Positions 52,932 to 62,305 of a stretch of DNA of 64,000 nt are shown here, piece by piece. The first letter of the stretch is position 1; each line of letters opens with the position of its first letter. Made by a program: the position numbers and the translations under genes. Origin of the DNA: ZC4RG20 sp963782445 (GTDB lineage Bacteria > Pseudomonadota > Gammaproteobacteria > Steroidobacterales > Rariloculaceae); NCBI GenBank assembly GCA_963782445.1, contig CAWAJM010000001.1:2728001-2792000 (forward strand). Reading direction: 5' to 3'. The notes under the pieces are model-generated. The model was not told the origin of the DNA. It searched no databases and saw nothing but the letters and a program-made list of their open reading frames with translations.

Positions 52932-52988
52932 GCCGTCCGCCGCCCTCGCCCTGCCCGGGCCGCGGCCGCGTTACGCCGGCGCCGCCGC

Positions 52989-53297
52989 CTACTCCCCCTT
53001 GCCGCCGTCCGGGTTCGCGGCGTTGAAGCGCTCGATCTGCTCGGCGCTCGCCGGCTGCTGGTAACGGGCTTTCCATTCCGAATAGGGCATGCCGTAGACT
53101 TTCTCGCGCGCCGCATCGAGGTCAACGTCGAGCCCGCGCTCGCGCGCGGCCTCGGCATACCACTTGCTGAGACAATTGCGGCAGAACCCCGCGAGGTTCA
53201 TGAGATCGATGTTCTGAACGTCCTTGCGCGCCGCGAAGTGCGCGAGCAGCCGCCTGAACACGGCCGCTTCGAGCTCGGTCTCGGTATTGGGTTCCAT
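52989..53297 (-). CDS. DUF1244 family protein
   Basis: A 102-residue cytoplasmic protein of the DUF1244 family. It has the conserved FCRNCLSKWY (CxxC), then VYGMPYSEWKARYQQPASAE. No enzymatic role is known to me; the two Cys may bind metal. It starts at ATG 53297, 49 bp after the sulfotransferase stop, on the same strand. Confidence 0.88.
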   Translation of the reverse strand: MEPNTETELEAAVFRRLLAHFAARKDVQNIDLMNLAGFCRNCLSKWYAEAARERGLDVDLDAAREKVYGMPYSEWKARYQQPASAEQIERFNAANPDGGKGE

Positions 53298-53346
53298 GAG
53301 CGTCTCCTATCGCTGGTTTCGTGATTCGGGGCGGCCCGCCTCGAGC

Positions 53347-54222
53347 TCAGCCGCCGCGCGCCTGCGCGACGATCTCGGGCCAAAGGCCATAGGCGCCGCG
53401 CCCGCCCGTCGCCGCCGCGAAGCGCGCGGCGAGACGCCGAGCCTGGTCGGCCGAGAAATGGCTGCGCCAGTCGCCGACGCGGCCCTTGCGCACGAACTCC
53501 GGCATCCCTTCGGGCCGCGGGCTCGACCAGCGCCGCTGATCACGGCGCATCCCCTCGAAGCTGCTGTGCTCGAGCACGCGCGCGAGCACGCCGGGCGCGT
53601 CCAGGGCTTCGGCCTGCACAGGCCCCAGAAACCCGGCCACGGCGCGGACGGCCCCTTCGGGATCGGCGCGCATGGCCTCGTACGTCAGGAACAGCACGTT
53701 CGGCGCTTCGCGCTGCGCATACCAGGAGTTCAGATGCGCGAAGTAGTCCCCGAAGTCCACCTCGCCGGCCAGAAAGCACTCGAAGAAATCCTCGAAGCGC
53801 CCGTCCGCGAAGTCGTAGTGCTTCGGGAAGCCGCGCGTATGATGGTAGAAGGAGACCGCGCAGTCGAACGGGTTGCGAGCCACGACGATGTAACGCCCCG
53901 GGGGCCCGAAAGGCGCCATGGACCGCGGCAGATGCGTCTTCAGCAGCCGCGGCGCCGGCAGCGCGAGTGCCGCCTCGGCGCCGACCTCCTCAAGGTGCGG
54001 AAACGCATCCTCGAGCTTCGCCCCTGCGGGCAACGGCTCGCCGCGGCGCAGCAGCAGATAGACGATGTACTGCATCCACGTCGTGCCGCATTTCGGGTAC
54101 GTGCAGACGAAGATGTCGCCGGGCTGCGCCCGGTACTCGAGCGCCGATTCGAAGCCCTCGGGCGGGAACCCCATGGGCATGCGGAAACCGTCGTGCAGAG
54201 TGTAACGGGGCGTTGCGCCCAT
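53347..54222 (-). CDS. PAPS-dependent sulfotransferase (SULT-like)
   Basis: A 291-residue enzyme of the Sulfotransfer_1 family, which moves sulfate from PAPS to alcohols, phenols or steroids. The 5'-phosphosulfate loop is FVCTYPKCGTTWMQYI. A catalytic His lies in LLKTHLPRSMAPF, the 3'-phosphate site is VVARNPFDCAVSFYHH, and the C-terminal FVRKGRVGDWRSHFS closes the site. This resembles eukaryotic cytosolic SULTs. GGGGGAGG precedes ATG 54222. It is 37 bp downstream of the gamma-glutamyltransferase gene. The acceptor is unknown. Confidence 0.9.
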   Translation of the reverse strand: MGATPRYTLHDGFRMPMGFPPEGFESALEYRAQPGDIFVCTYPKCGTTWMQYIVYLLLRRGEPLPAGAKLEDAFPHLEEVGAEAALALPAPRLLKTHLPRSMAPFGPPGRYIVVARNPFDCAVSFYHHTRGFPKHYDFADGRFEDFFECFLAGEVDFGDYFAHLNSWYAQREAPNVLFLTYEAMRADPEGAVRAVAGFLGPVQAEALDAPGVLARVLEHSSFEGMRRDQRRWSSPRPEGMPEFVRKGRVGDWRSHFSADQARRLAARFAAATGGRGAYGLWPEIVAQARGG

Positions 54223-54259
54223 CACGAGCCTCCCCCGTCGGCTGCCGCTGCCAAGCCTC

Positions 54260-56179
54260 CTACCAGGCGATGCCGTAGTCGTCGCCGAAGTCGCTGGCGC
54301 CACCCCAGAGCGTGCTGTGCAGCTGGTCGAAGTAGATCGCCGTGATGGGACCGGATGTCTCGGCCGCCGTTTCGACGTCGTAACCCATCTGCTCGAGCTC
54401 CGCGATGGCCCACTTCGGCATATCGGCGCGCACGAGCAGCCGGCCCGGCTGCGCCTCGTGCGTGCCGAAAGAGCTCATCATCTGGTAGCTGTTGAAATTG
54501 GCCGCCTCGGTCGCCTGTTGGACGTTCATGCCGAACAAGCGCATGTCGAGGAAGAACTGCAGCAAGTTCTGATCCTGAGAATCGCCGCCCTGCACCGCAA
54601 ACGCAAGATACGGCTTGCCGTTGCGCAGCGCGATCGTCGGGCTCAGCGTCGCGCGCGGCCGCTTGCCGGGCTCGAGCACGTTGAACGGGTTCGTGCTCGG
54701 ATCCATGACGAAGCTCTGCATGCGCTCGGAGAGGCCGATCCCGGTCTTGCCCGGTATGAACGCGGGCATCCAACCGCCGCTCGGCGTCATGGAGACGACC
54801 CAGCCCTGCGCGTCCGCGGCCTCGAGCGAAGTCGTGCCCGCGTGGAACGCCTGATCGTCCGTGAGCGTGCGCACGACGGGCAGGTTCGCGGCGATCCGAT
54901 GGTGGTGGCGCAGCTGCGGTCGCCACTTGTGCAGCAGATCCTTGAAGGGGTTCGTCTCGCCCTGATAGGGGTAAGGATCTCCAGGCCCGACCGTCGGGTC
55001 GTTGCGCTGCCAATCGATCTCCTTGAAGCGCTCCTTCGCGTAGGCCTTCGAGAGCAGGCCCTTGATGGGCTCCTTGGGCGGGAAGTAGGGATCGCCGTAG
55101 TAGAAATCCCGATCCGCGTACGCTAGGTTCATGGCCTGATAGATCGTGTGGATGTAGCGCACACTGTTGTAACCCATTGACTGCAGATCGACGTTCTCGA
55201 GGATATTCAGCGTCTGCAGCATGACGGGGCTCTGCACCCAGGTCGTGAGCTTGTAAACGTCAACGTCCTTGTAGCGCGTCGTGACGGGATTCTCGACGTA
55301 GACGTGATAGTTCGCGAGGTCCTTCTTCGTGATGAGCCCGCCCTCGGCCTGCGTGCCGCTGGCGATCTCCTCGGCGATGTCGCCCTTATAGAAGCGGTCG
55401 TAGGCGGCCATGATGGCCTGCTTGCGGCTCTTGCCCGCGTCGAGCGCCTTGCGCTCGGTCTCGACGAGCTTCATGAGCGTCGCGCGCAGCTCGGGCTGCT
55501 TGAAGATCTCGCCCGGCAGCGGACCGGACCAGGCATCCGGATGCTCCGGATCGTCATGCACGAGCAGCACGCGGCGCGAGCCCGGCCAGCGCCGCAGCAG
55601 CTCCTTGCCGGCCTCGATCGAGCGCGCGGCCTGCATCTCGACCGGATAGCCCTTCGTCATCTCGAGCGCGGGCGCGAGCACGTCGGCCAGATGCATGGTC
55701 CCGAACTCGGCCAGCATGATCATGAGGCCGCCGGGCGTCCCGGGCGTCACCGCGGCCAAGGGACCGTAGTCCGGCGGCTCGCTCATGCCGTGCGAGCGGA
55801 AGTATTCGGGCGTCGCCCCGGTCGGCGCCACGCCGAGCGCGTCGATGCCCTTGACCTCGTGGGTATGCGGATCGTAGATCAACGCCTGCGTCTCGCCGCC
55901 CCAGCCGAGCGTATCCCACATCGTCGCGGCCGCCGCGAGCATGGCGCAGGCCGCGTCGACGGCGTTGCCGCCGCGCTCGAAGATCTTCGCGCCGGCTTCC
56001 GCGGCCAGCGGTTTGCCCGCCACGGCGACCCAGTGCGAGCCGTGCAGCGCCGGCTTGTGCGTGAGCTTGTTCTCCTGCGCCGCACCGGTCACGGCGACGG
56101 CCGCGAGCGCGAGGCCCAGACCCAGCGTGGAGGCAAACCTCCGGGTCGGCCGCAGGCCGACGGAATCTTTGGCGAACAT
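54260..56179 (-). CDS. Gamma-glutamyltransferase family protein
   Basis: A 639-residue periplasmic Ntn-hydrolase. The signal peptide ends near TGAAQ. The large-subunit start KPLAAEAGAKIFERGGNAVD and GGETQALIYDPHTHEVKGID fit the family. The autocleavage site is in FHAGTTSLEAADAQGWVVSM, where the second Thr of GTTS becomes the catalytic N-terminus. The usual THxS after it is replaced by TSLEA, as in GGT-like members outside the classical group. It may cleave gamma-glutamyl bonds of glutathione. Likely cotranscribed with the sulfotransferase. Confidence 0.88.
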   Translation of the reverse strand: MFAKDSVGLRPTRRFASTLGLGLALAAVAVTGAAQENKLTHKPALHGSHWVAVAGKPLAAEAGAKIFERGGNAVDAACAMLAAAATMWDTLGWGGETQALIYDPHTHEVKGIDALGVAPTGATPEYFRSHGMSEPPDYGPLAAVTPGTPGGLMIMLAEFGTMHLADVLAPALEMTKGYPVEMQAARSIEAGKELLRRWPGSRRVLLVHDDPEHPDAWSGPLPGEIFKQPELRATLMKLVETERKALDAGKSRKQAIMAAYDRFYKGDIAEEIASGTQAEGGLITKKDLANYHVYVENPVTTRYKDVDVYKLTTWVQSPVMLQTLNILENVDLQSMGYNSVRYIHTIYQAMNLAYADRDFYYGDPYFPPKEPIKGLLSKAYAKERFKEIDWQRNDPTVGPGDPYPYQGETNPFKDLLHKWRPQLRHHHRIAANLPVVRTLTDDQAFHAGTTSLEAADAQGWVVSMTPSGGWMPAFIPGKTGIGLSERMQSFVMDPSTNPFNVLEPGKRPRATLSPTIALRNGKPYLAFAVQGGDSQDQNLLQFFLDMRLFGMNVQQATEAANFNSYQMMSSFGTHEAQPGRLLVRADMPKWAIAELEQMGYDVETAAETSGPITAIYFDQLHSTLWGGASDFGDDYGIAW

Positions 56180-56360
56180 GACCGCAGTGTACCCGCGAAT
56201 GGCGCCGTGTGGCACGCGCGGCAAGCAACGTGGCGAGCCGCAGGACGCTCGGCGCCCCGAAGCTGACCATGCCGCCTGCCTTGGCCTCGGCCGGGCTTAG
56301 ATTCTGCCCGGCGCGCTACAATCCGCGCGATGAGTAGCGCCCCGGAGCCCTGAAGCGCCG

Positions 56361-57683
56361 ATGCCGACCGAACCCACGTTGTTCGAGCCCACCGCGGACG
56401 CCGACCGCCCGCTGGCCCACCGGATGCGGCCGCATTCGCTCGACGACTTCCTCGGGCAGCAGCACCTGCTCGGGCCCGGCAAGCCTCTGCGCCGCGCCAT
56501 CGAGCGGGGCCAGGTAGGCAGCATGGTGCTCTGGGGGCCGCCCGGCTGCGGTAAGACGACGCTCGCGCGGCTCATCGCCAACTACACCGACAACGCCTTC
56601 GAGATCTTCAGCGCCGTGACCGAGGGCGTACCGCGCGTCCGCGAGATCATCCGCGAGGCAGCCGCGCGCCGCGCCGCCGAGGGCCGCGGCACGATTCTGT
56701 TCTGCGATGAGATCCACCGCTTCAACAAGGCCCAGCAGGACGCCTTCCTGCCGCACGTCGAGGAAGGTCTCGTCACGCTCATCGGCGCGACGACCGAGAA
56801 CCCCTCGTTCGAGCTCAATTCCGCACTTCGGTCCCGGCTGCGCGTGTTCGTGCTGGAACCGCTCGACCCCGACGCTGTCCGCAGTATCGTCGCGCAAGGC
56901 TTCGCCCGGCTCGCCGCCGACCAAAACATCGCGCTCGCGCCGACGGACGAGGCGCTCGACCTCATGGTCCGCTATGCCGACGGCGACGCGCGCCGCGCGC
57001 TCAATGCAACCGAAGCGGTCGGGAGCCACGTGCGGGCACAGGGCGGCGGCACGATCGACGCGCCGCTCGTGACCGAAGTGCTCGAGCGGCGACTCGCGCA
57101 GTACGACAAGAACGGCGAACAGCACTTCAACCTGATCTCGGCGCTCCACAAAGCCGTGCGCGGCAGCGATGTCGAGGGCGCCCTCTACTGGCTCGCACGC
57201 ATGATCGACGGCGGTGAGGACCCGCTCTACATCGCGCGCCGCATCGTGCGCATGGCATTGGAGGACATCGGCCTCGCCGACCCGCGCGCACTCTCGCTCG
57301 CACACTCGGCGAAGGATACCTACGAGTTTCTAGGGTCCCCCGAGGGCGAGCTCGCGCTTGCGGAAGCCGTGATCTACCTCGCAACGGCACCGAAATCGAA
57401 CCGGGCCTATGCGGCTTGGAACCAGGCGCTGGCCGCGGCCCGCGAGCATCCGGCAGAACCCGTCCCGCTGCATATACGCAATGCCCCCACCCAGCTCATG
57501 AAGGAACTCGGCTACGGCAAAGGCTACCGCTACGACCACGACGAGGGCGGCCACGCAGAGGGCCAGGAGTATCTGCCCGAGCCGCTGCGCGGAGCGCGCT
57601 GGTACGAGCCCACGGATTTCGGTTTCGAGAAAACGTTGGCGGAACGCATTGCCTGGTGGACGCGCCGCAGGAGATCCGGCTGA
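56361..57683 (+). CDS. rarA: Replication-associated recombination protein A
   Basis: A 440-residue AAA+ ATPase that acts at stalled replication forks. Walker A is GPPGCGKTTLARLI, Walker B ILFCDEIHRFNKAQQDAF, sensor 1 GATTENPSFELN, then the arginine-finger region LRSRLRVF. The C-terminal tetramerisation domain follows. Its TGA overlaps the ATG of the AI-2E family gene (TGATG), so the two are translationally coupled. Confidence 0.95.
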   Translation: MPTEPTLFEPTADADRPLAHRMRPHSLDDFLGQQHLLGPGKPLRRAIERGQVGSMVLWGPPGCGKTTLARLIANYTDNAFEIFSAVTEGVPRVREIIREAAARRAAEGRGTILFCDEIHRFNKAQQDAFLPHVEEGLVTLIGATTENPSFELNSALRSRLRVFVLEPLDPDAVRSIVAQGFARLAADQNIALAPTDEALDLMVRYADGDARRALNATEAVGSHVRAQGGGTIDAPLVTEVLERRLAQYDKNGEQHFNLISALHKAVRGSDVEGALYWLARMIDGGEDPLYIARRIVRMALEDIGLADPRALSLAHSAKDTYEFLGSPEGELALAEAVIYLATAPKSNRAYAAWNQALAAAREHPAEPVPLHIRNAPTQLMKELGYGKGYRYDHDEGGHAEGQEYLPEPLRGARWYEPTDFGFEKTLAERIAWWTRRRRSG

Positions 57684-58945
57684 TGCAGGCGACAACTATC
57701 CAACGCGCATTTTTCGCAGCCCTGCTGCTGATCGTCACGCTCGCCTTCGTTTGGCTGATCCGCGGCTTTCTGCAGCCCATTTTCTGGGCCATCGCGCTCG
57801 CGATCGTCATATACCCCGTGCATTCGCGGCTCGACCAGCGCCTTCATCACCGCGCCTCGCTGGCCGCGATGCTCAGCATGCTGCTCATCGTGCTCATCGT
57901 GCTGCTGCCGCTCGCGGGCGTCGTCGCGGCCATCACGTCCGAAGCGGCGAACCTCTATCAGCGGCTCGAAGCCGGCGATTTTCAACTCGACCGCCTCTAC
58001 ACCCAAGCGCAACAGCACGTACCGCAGCTTACTCACGCGCTGAACGCAATCGGCATTCACATCGATCGCCTGCAGGCCCAGCTCTCGGCGGCGGCCGTCG
58101 GCACGAGCCGCTTCATCGCCTCCCGCGTGCTCGAGATCGGACAGAACACGGTCCGCATCACCGTGTTCTTCTTCCTCATGCTCTATCTGCTCTTCTTCTT
58201 CCTGCGGGACGGGCCGCGCATGCTCGACGGGCTCGTCGGCGCCCTACCGCTCGGCGACGCCCGCGAGCGGCAGCTCCTCGCGCGCTTCGCGGAAGTCTCG
58301 CGCGCGACGATCAAAGGCACGCTCGTGATCGGCCTCGTGCAAGGCACGCTCGGCGGCATCGCCTTCTGGCTGCTCGGGTTATCGGCGCCCGTGCTCTGGG
58401 GCTCCATCATGGCGCTCACGAGCATCCTGCCGGCCATCGGACCGGCGATAGTCTGGATACCCGCCGTCATCATCCTGTTCGCCACCGGGCACATCGGCGC
58501 CGCCATCGCGCTCATCCTCGTCGGGACGTTCGTCATCGGTACGGTCGACAACCTCTTGCGCCCTATCCTCGTCGGCCGAGACACGCGGATGCCCGACTAT
58601 CTCGTGCTGCTCTCGACCCTTGGGGGACTCGCGGCCTTCGGCCTGGCGGGCATCGTCATCGGCCCGATCATCGCCGCGTTCTTCCTGAGCTGCTGGCACA
58701 TGGCCAGCGAGGAATTCGGCGAGGACGGCACGGGGCTGGCGCCTCCGCGGGCCCCGGAAGGCGAAGCGCTCGAAGCCGGAACGCTCAATGCCGCCCCCAA
58801 CGCCGACGCGGCGGCCGGCGGCGAGGCGGTCGGAGACGCCGTCGCCCGCAGCCGGCCGGACGAAACCGCCGCGCGCGAGAGCGCCCACGCCGACGCAGAT
58901 CCCGAGGAGACGCGGACCGATCCGCGACTCGGAGTCAATCGCTGA
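57683..58945 (+). CDS. AI-2E family transporter (PerM/TqsA-like)
   Basis: A 420-residue inner-membrane protein with about eight helices and a central soluble loop (about residues 80-150), the layout of the AI-2E exporter family. Typical pieces are RGFLQPIFWAIALAIVIYPV, FLRDGPRMLDGLVGALPLGD and DNLLRPILVGRDTRMPDYLV. The C-terminal 80 residues are hydrophilic and rich in Ala, Glu and Asp. ATG 57683 overlaps the rarA stop by one base. Members export signals or other small solutes; this one is uncharacterised. Confidence 0.9.
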   Translation: MQATTIQRAFFAALLLIVTLAFVWLIRGFLQPIFWAIALAIVIYPVHSRLDQRLHHRASLAAMLSMLLIVLIVLLPLAGVVAAITSEAANLYQRLEAGDFQLDRLYTQAQQHVPQLTHALNAIGIHIDRLQAQLSAAAVGTSRFIASRVLEIGQNTVRITVFFFLMLYLLFFFLRDGPRMLDGLVGALPLGDARERQLLARFAEVSRATIKGTLVIGLVQGTLGGIAFWLLGLSAPVLWGSIMALTSILPAIGPAIVWIPAVIILFATGHIGAAIALILVGTFVIGTVDNLLRPILVGRDTRMPDYLVLLSTLGGLAAFGLAGIVIGPIIAAFFLSCWHMASEEFGEDGTGLAPPRAPEGEALEAGTLNAAPNADAAAGGEAVGDAVARSRPDETAARESAHADADPEETRTDPRLGVNR

Positions 58946-58970
58946 CCGCGTCTCCCGCCGGAACCTCTAC

Positions 58971-59222
58971 TCAGAAGGAGCACCGGCACTCCATCTTCAC
59001 GCCGAAGTGCTCGCAGTACAGCGGCCCACTCGCGCACGCGTAGTGATTCGCCTCCGACGAAGCGATGAGCACCGTATTGCGCCCGAGATAAACCTTCGTT
59101 GGATCGTTCTGGCCCGTGGTGCCAAAAGTCGAACCCGGACGACCCGAAGGCGGACCTAGAATAGAGGACATTACGCTACAACCGCTCAATGACACTAACG
59201 ACAAGATGATCAACGCTCTCAT
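58971..59222 (-). CDS. Small Cys-rich lipoprotein, unknown
   Basis: An 83-residue protein with a lipoprotein signal, MRALIILSLVSLSGC, whose lipobox is LSGC. The mature part contains a Gly/Ser/Thr-rich linker and ends in CASGPLYCEHFGVKMECRCS, with four Cys in the last 20 residues that may form disulfides. AAGGAG lies at good spacing before ATG 59222. It converges on the AI-2E family gene. No family recognised. Confidence 0.75.
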   Translation of the reverse strand: MRALIILSLVSLSGCSVMSSILGPPSGRPGSTFGTTGQNDPTKVYLGRNTVLIASSEANHYACASGPLYCEHFGVKMECRCSF

Positions 59223-59706
59223 GGCCGACTCCTTGTTCCCCAACATCCCGGGTCGTCTTGACCGCTTCGTTTGAGAGCTGACGTTGAATGCAGCCTTCAT
59301 GCCATTTCCGAGAATGCTCGGCCCGGCTCGCATCGGCTGCCTTAGGAGACAAGGAGATCCCGTCGTTTGAAAATCTTGTGGACGCGCCGCGCGCCGCCGC
59401 AGCGGGCTGTTCTCGCATCCGAGCCGATTCGAGCAGAACGGTAGCCGCTGCCTCGACCTAAGCGTGTTTATCGCCGCGCAGCTGTGTCGCGTGTATGCGA
59501 CCCGATGGGCGAGAAGGTTCCGGAACGCGAAGTGGGTCGGTTCGACCGCGTGCACGCTCGTCGGCGCAGGCAGCTCGATGAGATTACGGGAGCACACCAT
59601 GGCCGAAGGCCCGCATGGCGAGGCTCCGCATGTCACCCGGGAACGGAACGCGGATTTCAAGACTTGCTGCGGCGCGCATTCACGCGTATAACGGCGGGTC
59701 TCAATT
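59223..59706. other. Intergenic region upstream of tRNA-Pro
   Basis: These 484 bases hold no gene I can support; open frames lack start signals and domain features. The right end contains the tRNA promoter listed next. Confidence 0.5.
59664..59692 (+). promoter_or_regulatory. Sigma-70 promoter of tRNA-Pro
   Basis: TTGCTG at 59664-59669, a 17-base spacer and TATAAC at 59687-59692. Transcription would start near 59699, eight bases before the mature tRNA 5' end. Confidence 0.65.
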
Positions 59707-59783
59707 CGGGGTGTAGCTCAGCCTGGTAGAGCACTGCGTTCGGGACGCAGGGGCCGGAGGTTCAAATCCTCTCACCCCGACCA
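59707..59783 (+). tRNA. tRNA-Pro (anticodon CGG)
   Basis: A complete 77-base cloverleaf with encoded CCA. The acceptor stem CGGGGTG pairs perfectly with CACCCCG. The D arm is GCTC-AGCCTGGTA-GAGC. The anticodon stem CTGCG/CGCAG encloses loop TTCGGGA, giving anticodon CGG. The T arm is GGAGG-TTCAAAT-CCTCT, with a G-T closing pair. The remnants that begin about 230 bases downstream suggest the site has been used for integration. Confidence 0.95.
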
Positions 59784-60015
59784 GGAATCCCTTCTTTTTT
59801 CAGCGAGTTACCTCGCCTCCATCGAGAGTCCATTGGTCGCCCCTGCCGCGGGAAGTGCAGGGGAAGTGCTCTTGCGCCTCCGGGTTTCGGCATCCCGCCG
59901 AAACGGCCGACGCCGACTCACACGCGAGCGGACGCGGCCTGACCACGACGTTCCCGAAGAACCCTCTTTTCGGCGCGGATCGGCCGGAGGTGGACCGACA
60001 CAAGCGCGTCGTGAG

Positions 60016-60324
60016 GTGCTAGGGGCTTCGTCGCTGGATGTAGTGCGACTTCTACTCTGGCAGTTCACGAAACCGGTTCTGTGGGCGAACGTGATTGCGT
60101 GGCCTTTGGCGTTCTGGGCCGCGACTCACTGGCTGGACGGTTTCGCCTTGGCGTTCTGGGCCGCGACTCACTGGCTGGACGGTTTCGCCTACCGGGTGAG
60201 CTTGCCGTTCTGGCTTTTCGTCGGCGCGCCTGCGTCGGCGCTGCTCATTGCCTGGGCGACGATCGGGACGCAGGCTTGGCTCGCCGCCAACGCCAAACCA
60301 GCAAATGCGCTCCGGTACGAATAG
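60016..60324 (+). pseudogene. Tail of an ABC transporter permease (MacB/FtsX type) with internal duplication
   Basis: About 100 residues remain from the C-terminus of an FtsX-domain permease: VLGASSLDVVRLLLWQFTKP, NVIAWPLAFWAATHWLDGFA, then YRVSLPFWLFVGAPASALLI, ending KPANALRYE, the family's conserved end. The upstream part is lost; sequence before it is not related. Bases 60106-60147 are repeated exactly at 60148-60189 (42 bp), duplicating 14 residues inside a membrane helix. A full protein would have about 800 residues. Confidence 0.75.
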
Positions 60325-60447
60325 CCGGCTCGTTTTTATCATTCTCCAGGACAAGCCGGCTCGATGACTCGGCGCATCGTGCATCGCGCGTCGCGAGCCC
60401 ATACTGGCGCATCCCCAAGGGGGTTGACCAGCGCTGCAAACCCTCGT

Positions 60448-61482
60448 TCATCCCAAATCGTAGTCCCGCTTCAAACGATCTAGCGTGCGCTCGACGGCGC
60501 CAGGCAGATGCTCCTTGAGTCGCGGGTTATCCGATCGCGAGTTCAGCCAGCCCAACATGGCGAGCCGCCTCGCGGTGAGCAGGTGAGGAAAGATTTCCTC
60601 ATCATAACGGTCCCAGCTCCTCTTCGTCGTATAACCCTCGATCAGCGCCTGTTTGAACTCCAGGTGCCTGTCGCGTCCCTTTCCCGCGGCTAGGCGTTCG
60701 ATCGCAAGCAATGGGACGGCCAGATCATAGGCATGGAAACCATGTCCGCAATCGTCGAAGTCGATGGCACCGAAGTTGCCGCGGACCACCAGGATGTTGT
60801 CGAAGTGAAGGTCAGCGTGAATGAGCCCCTGCCTCTCTGGAAATCGCCGTTCATAGCTGCGTAGGTTATCGAATACCTATTTCCTTGCTTTCGTGATGAG
60901 CGCTTGTTGCGCAGGGTGAACGCAAGCCAAGGAATCGATGGAGCCGAACTTCGGCTTTGCTCCGACAAGCCCCTCCGAAGTCCAATACCGCCGGTGCACG
61001 ACGCGCGCCCGAGGAGCGTCCGACTGAAGTTCTGCCAGCACCTTCCCCACTGCGTACAGATGCTTCGGCCGGACGGATTTCCTGATGAATCGGCCTTCGA
61101 TCCAAACGAACAACGCGGTGTTTCTCGGTACTGCAACGTCCCCCTGCATGACCGTTTCCACCAATGTGCCGCGTTTGGAGAACACCGGCTTGGGCACCAA
61201 GTGCCCGGCATGCGACAGCTGAGAAAGCCATACCAACTCCTCCTGGATCGCGGCCTTTGTGTGATAGCCGGGGCGATGAATGCGCAGCAAGTATTGAATG
61301 CCGCCCTTGCCGTGAACGCGGAAAGTCGTGTTCTCGCCGTGGTGAATGAAGTCGATCCTCTCCGCATGAACCGGATATTGCGAAATCGCCGTTTCAGCCA
61401 GATTTCTGAGTCGCCTGACCTGGGCCAGATAGGAGGCTTCGCTTAATGGTGATTTCACGGACAAGATAACGGAAAGGTTCAT
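60448..61482 (-). pseudogene. Aminoglycoside phosphotransferase-family kinase with one internal stop
   Basis: The whole reading frame is preserved except for a single TAG at 60877-60879. The N-terminal part shows IHHGENTTFRVHGKGG and LLRIHRPGYHTKAAIQEELV (nucleotide-binding lobe). After the stop the same frame continues VFDNLRSYERRFPERQ, then GLIHADLHFDNILV (catalytic loop, HxDxxxxN) and FGAIDFDDCGHGFHAYDLAV (metal-binding Asp). ATG 61482 gives 344 codons plus the final stop; one in-frame codon, TAG, breaks the chain. Substitution of one base would repair it. Substrate unknown; this broad family includes antibiotic, choline and homoserine kinases. Confidence 0.8.
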
Positions 61483-61569
61483 CCAGTGAATAGAGGCCCC
61501 GCAGATCGCGACATCGTAGGGACCAAAAAGCGGCACATTTTAAGCGCAGCCCAGAATCCATGTGACATT

Positions 61570-61735
61570 GGCGGGCTGACGGAGCCTTCGCGCCGGCCAC
61601 ACGTGCGCCGTTCACCGCCTCTTGGAAGCAAAGATCGTAGCAAATGTTCATTCCGATCCCGACCCCGCACAGGTCGAATACCGGGAATTCACATTCAGGC
61701 GCTCGCAATCGCACAGGATGGCGAGGCCTCGCCAA
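61570..61735 (-). pseudogene. Nitrilase/C-N hydrolase fragment
   Basis: A short piece reads EFPVFDLCGVGIGMNICYDL, then CFQEAVNGARVAGA. The NICYDL stretch carries the catalytic Cys of the nitrilase superfamily. No Glu or Lys of the catalytic triad is present and no other part of the domain is seen; the downstream frame is unrelated. A leftover of a gene of about 270 codons. Confidence 0.65.
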
Positions 61736-62164
61736 CTACCCAGCCGGGGGAAAGCTCACGTCCGCGATCCAGTTCCGCTGCCGCCGCGCGAGACGGCTCC
61801 CCTCGCCTTCGCCGTCGAAGCGCATTTCGGCGCGCCGGACCCGCGCCGCGTCAACGTCGTCGAACGCGTTGACATTTACGAGGGCGTAGAGGCGGCCTTC
61901 GATCGAGCTCGTGACGAGGGGAACGACTCCGCAGCACGTGCAGACATGAAATTCCGCTGTGCGCGTACCAAATCGGTATCGAGATGCGAGCGAAGGCTGC
62001 CTGATCGATACCTCGAGCTTCCCGTCGCTATACAACGTCCATAGGCCACCGTGTTTCACGCAGAACGAGCACGTGCAGGCGCGCGCGAGAATCTCCACGG
62101 GGTCCGGCGCCCAGACGAGTGCGAATGCGATATTGCCGCAATGGCAGCTGCCGTGAATTACCAT
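61736..62164 (-). CDS. GFA/CENP-V family zinc protein
   Basis: A 142-residue protein of the glutathione-dependent formaldehyde-activating family. Zinc ligands are visible at GSCHCGNIAFALVW, ACTCSFCVKHGG and HVCTCCGVVPL. Most such proteins have no known activity. The N-terminus MVIHGSCHCG is typical. It appears intact, although it neighbours several remnants. Confidence 0.85.
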   Translation of the reverse strand: MVIHGSCHCGNIAFALVWAPDPVEILARACTCSFCVKHGGLWTLYSDGKLEVSIRQPSLASRYRFGTRTAEFHVCTCCGVVPLVTSSIEGRLYALVNVNAFDDVDAARVRRAEMRFDGEGEGSRLARRQRNWIADVSFPPAG

Positions 62165-62305
62165 CTATGAATCACACCGTTCGCGCTCGGTTGCGCCTTG
62201 GTATTCGTCCTGGCCGGGTATGCGAGTAGCGATACAGCTGAGAGACGACAAATGCGGCGAAAGCCGCCATGGCGAGCGGATAGGCCCACCCGCCCATCGC
62301 TCTAT

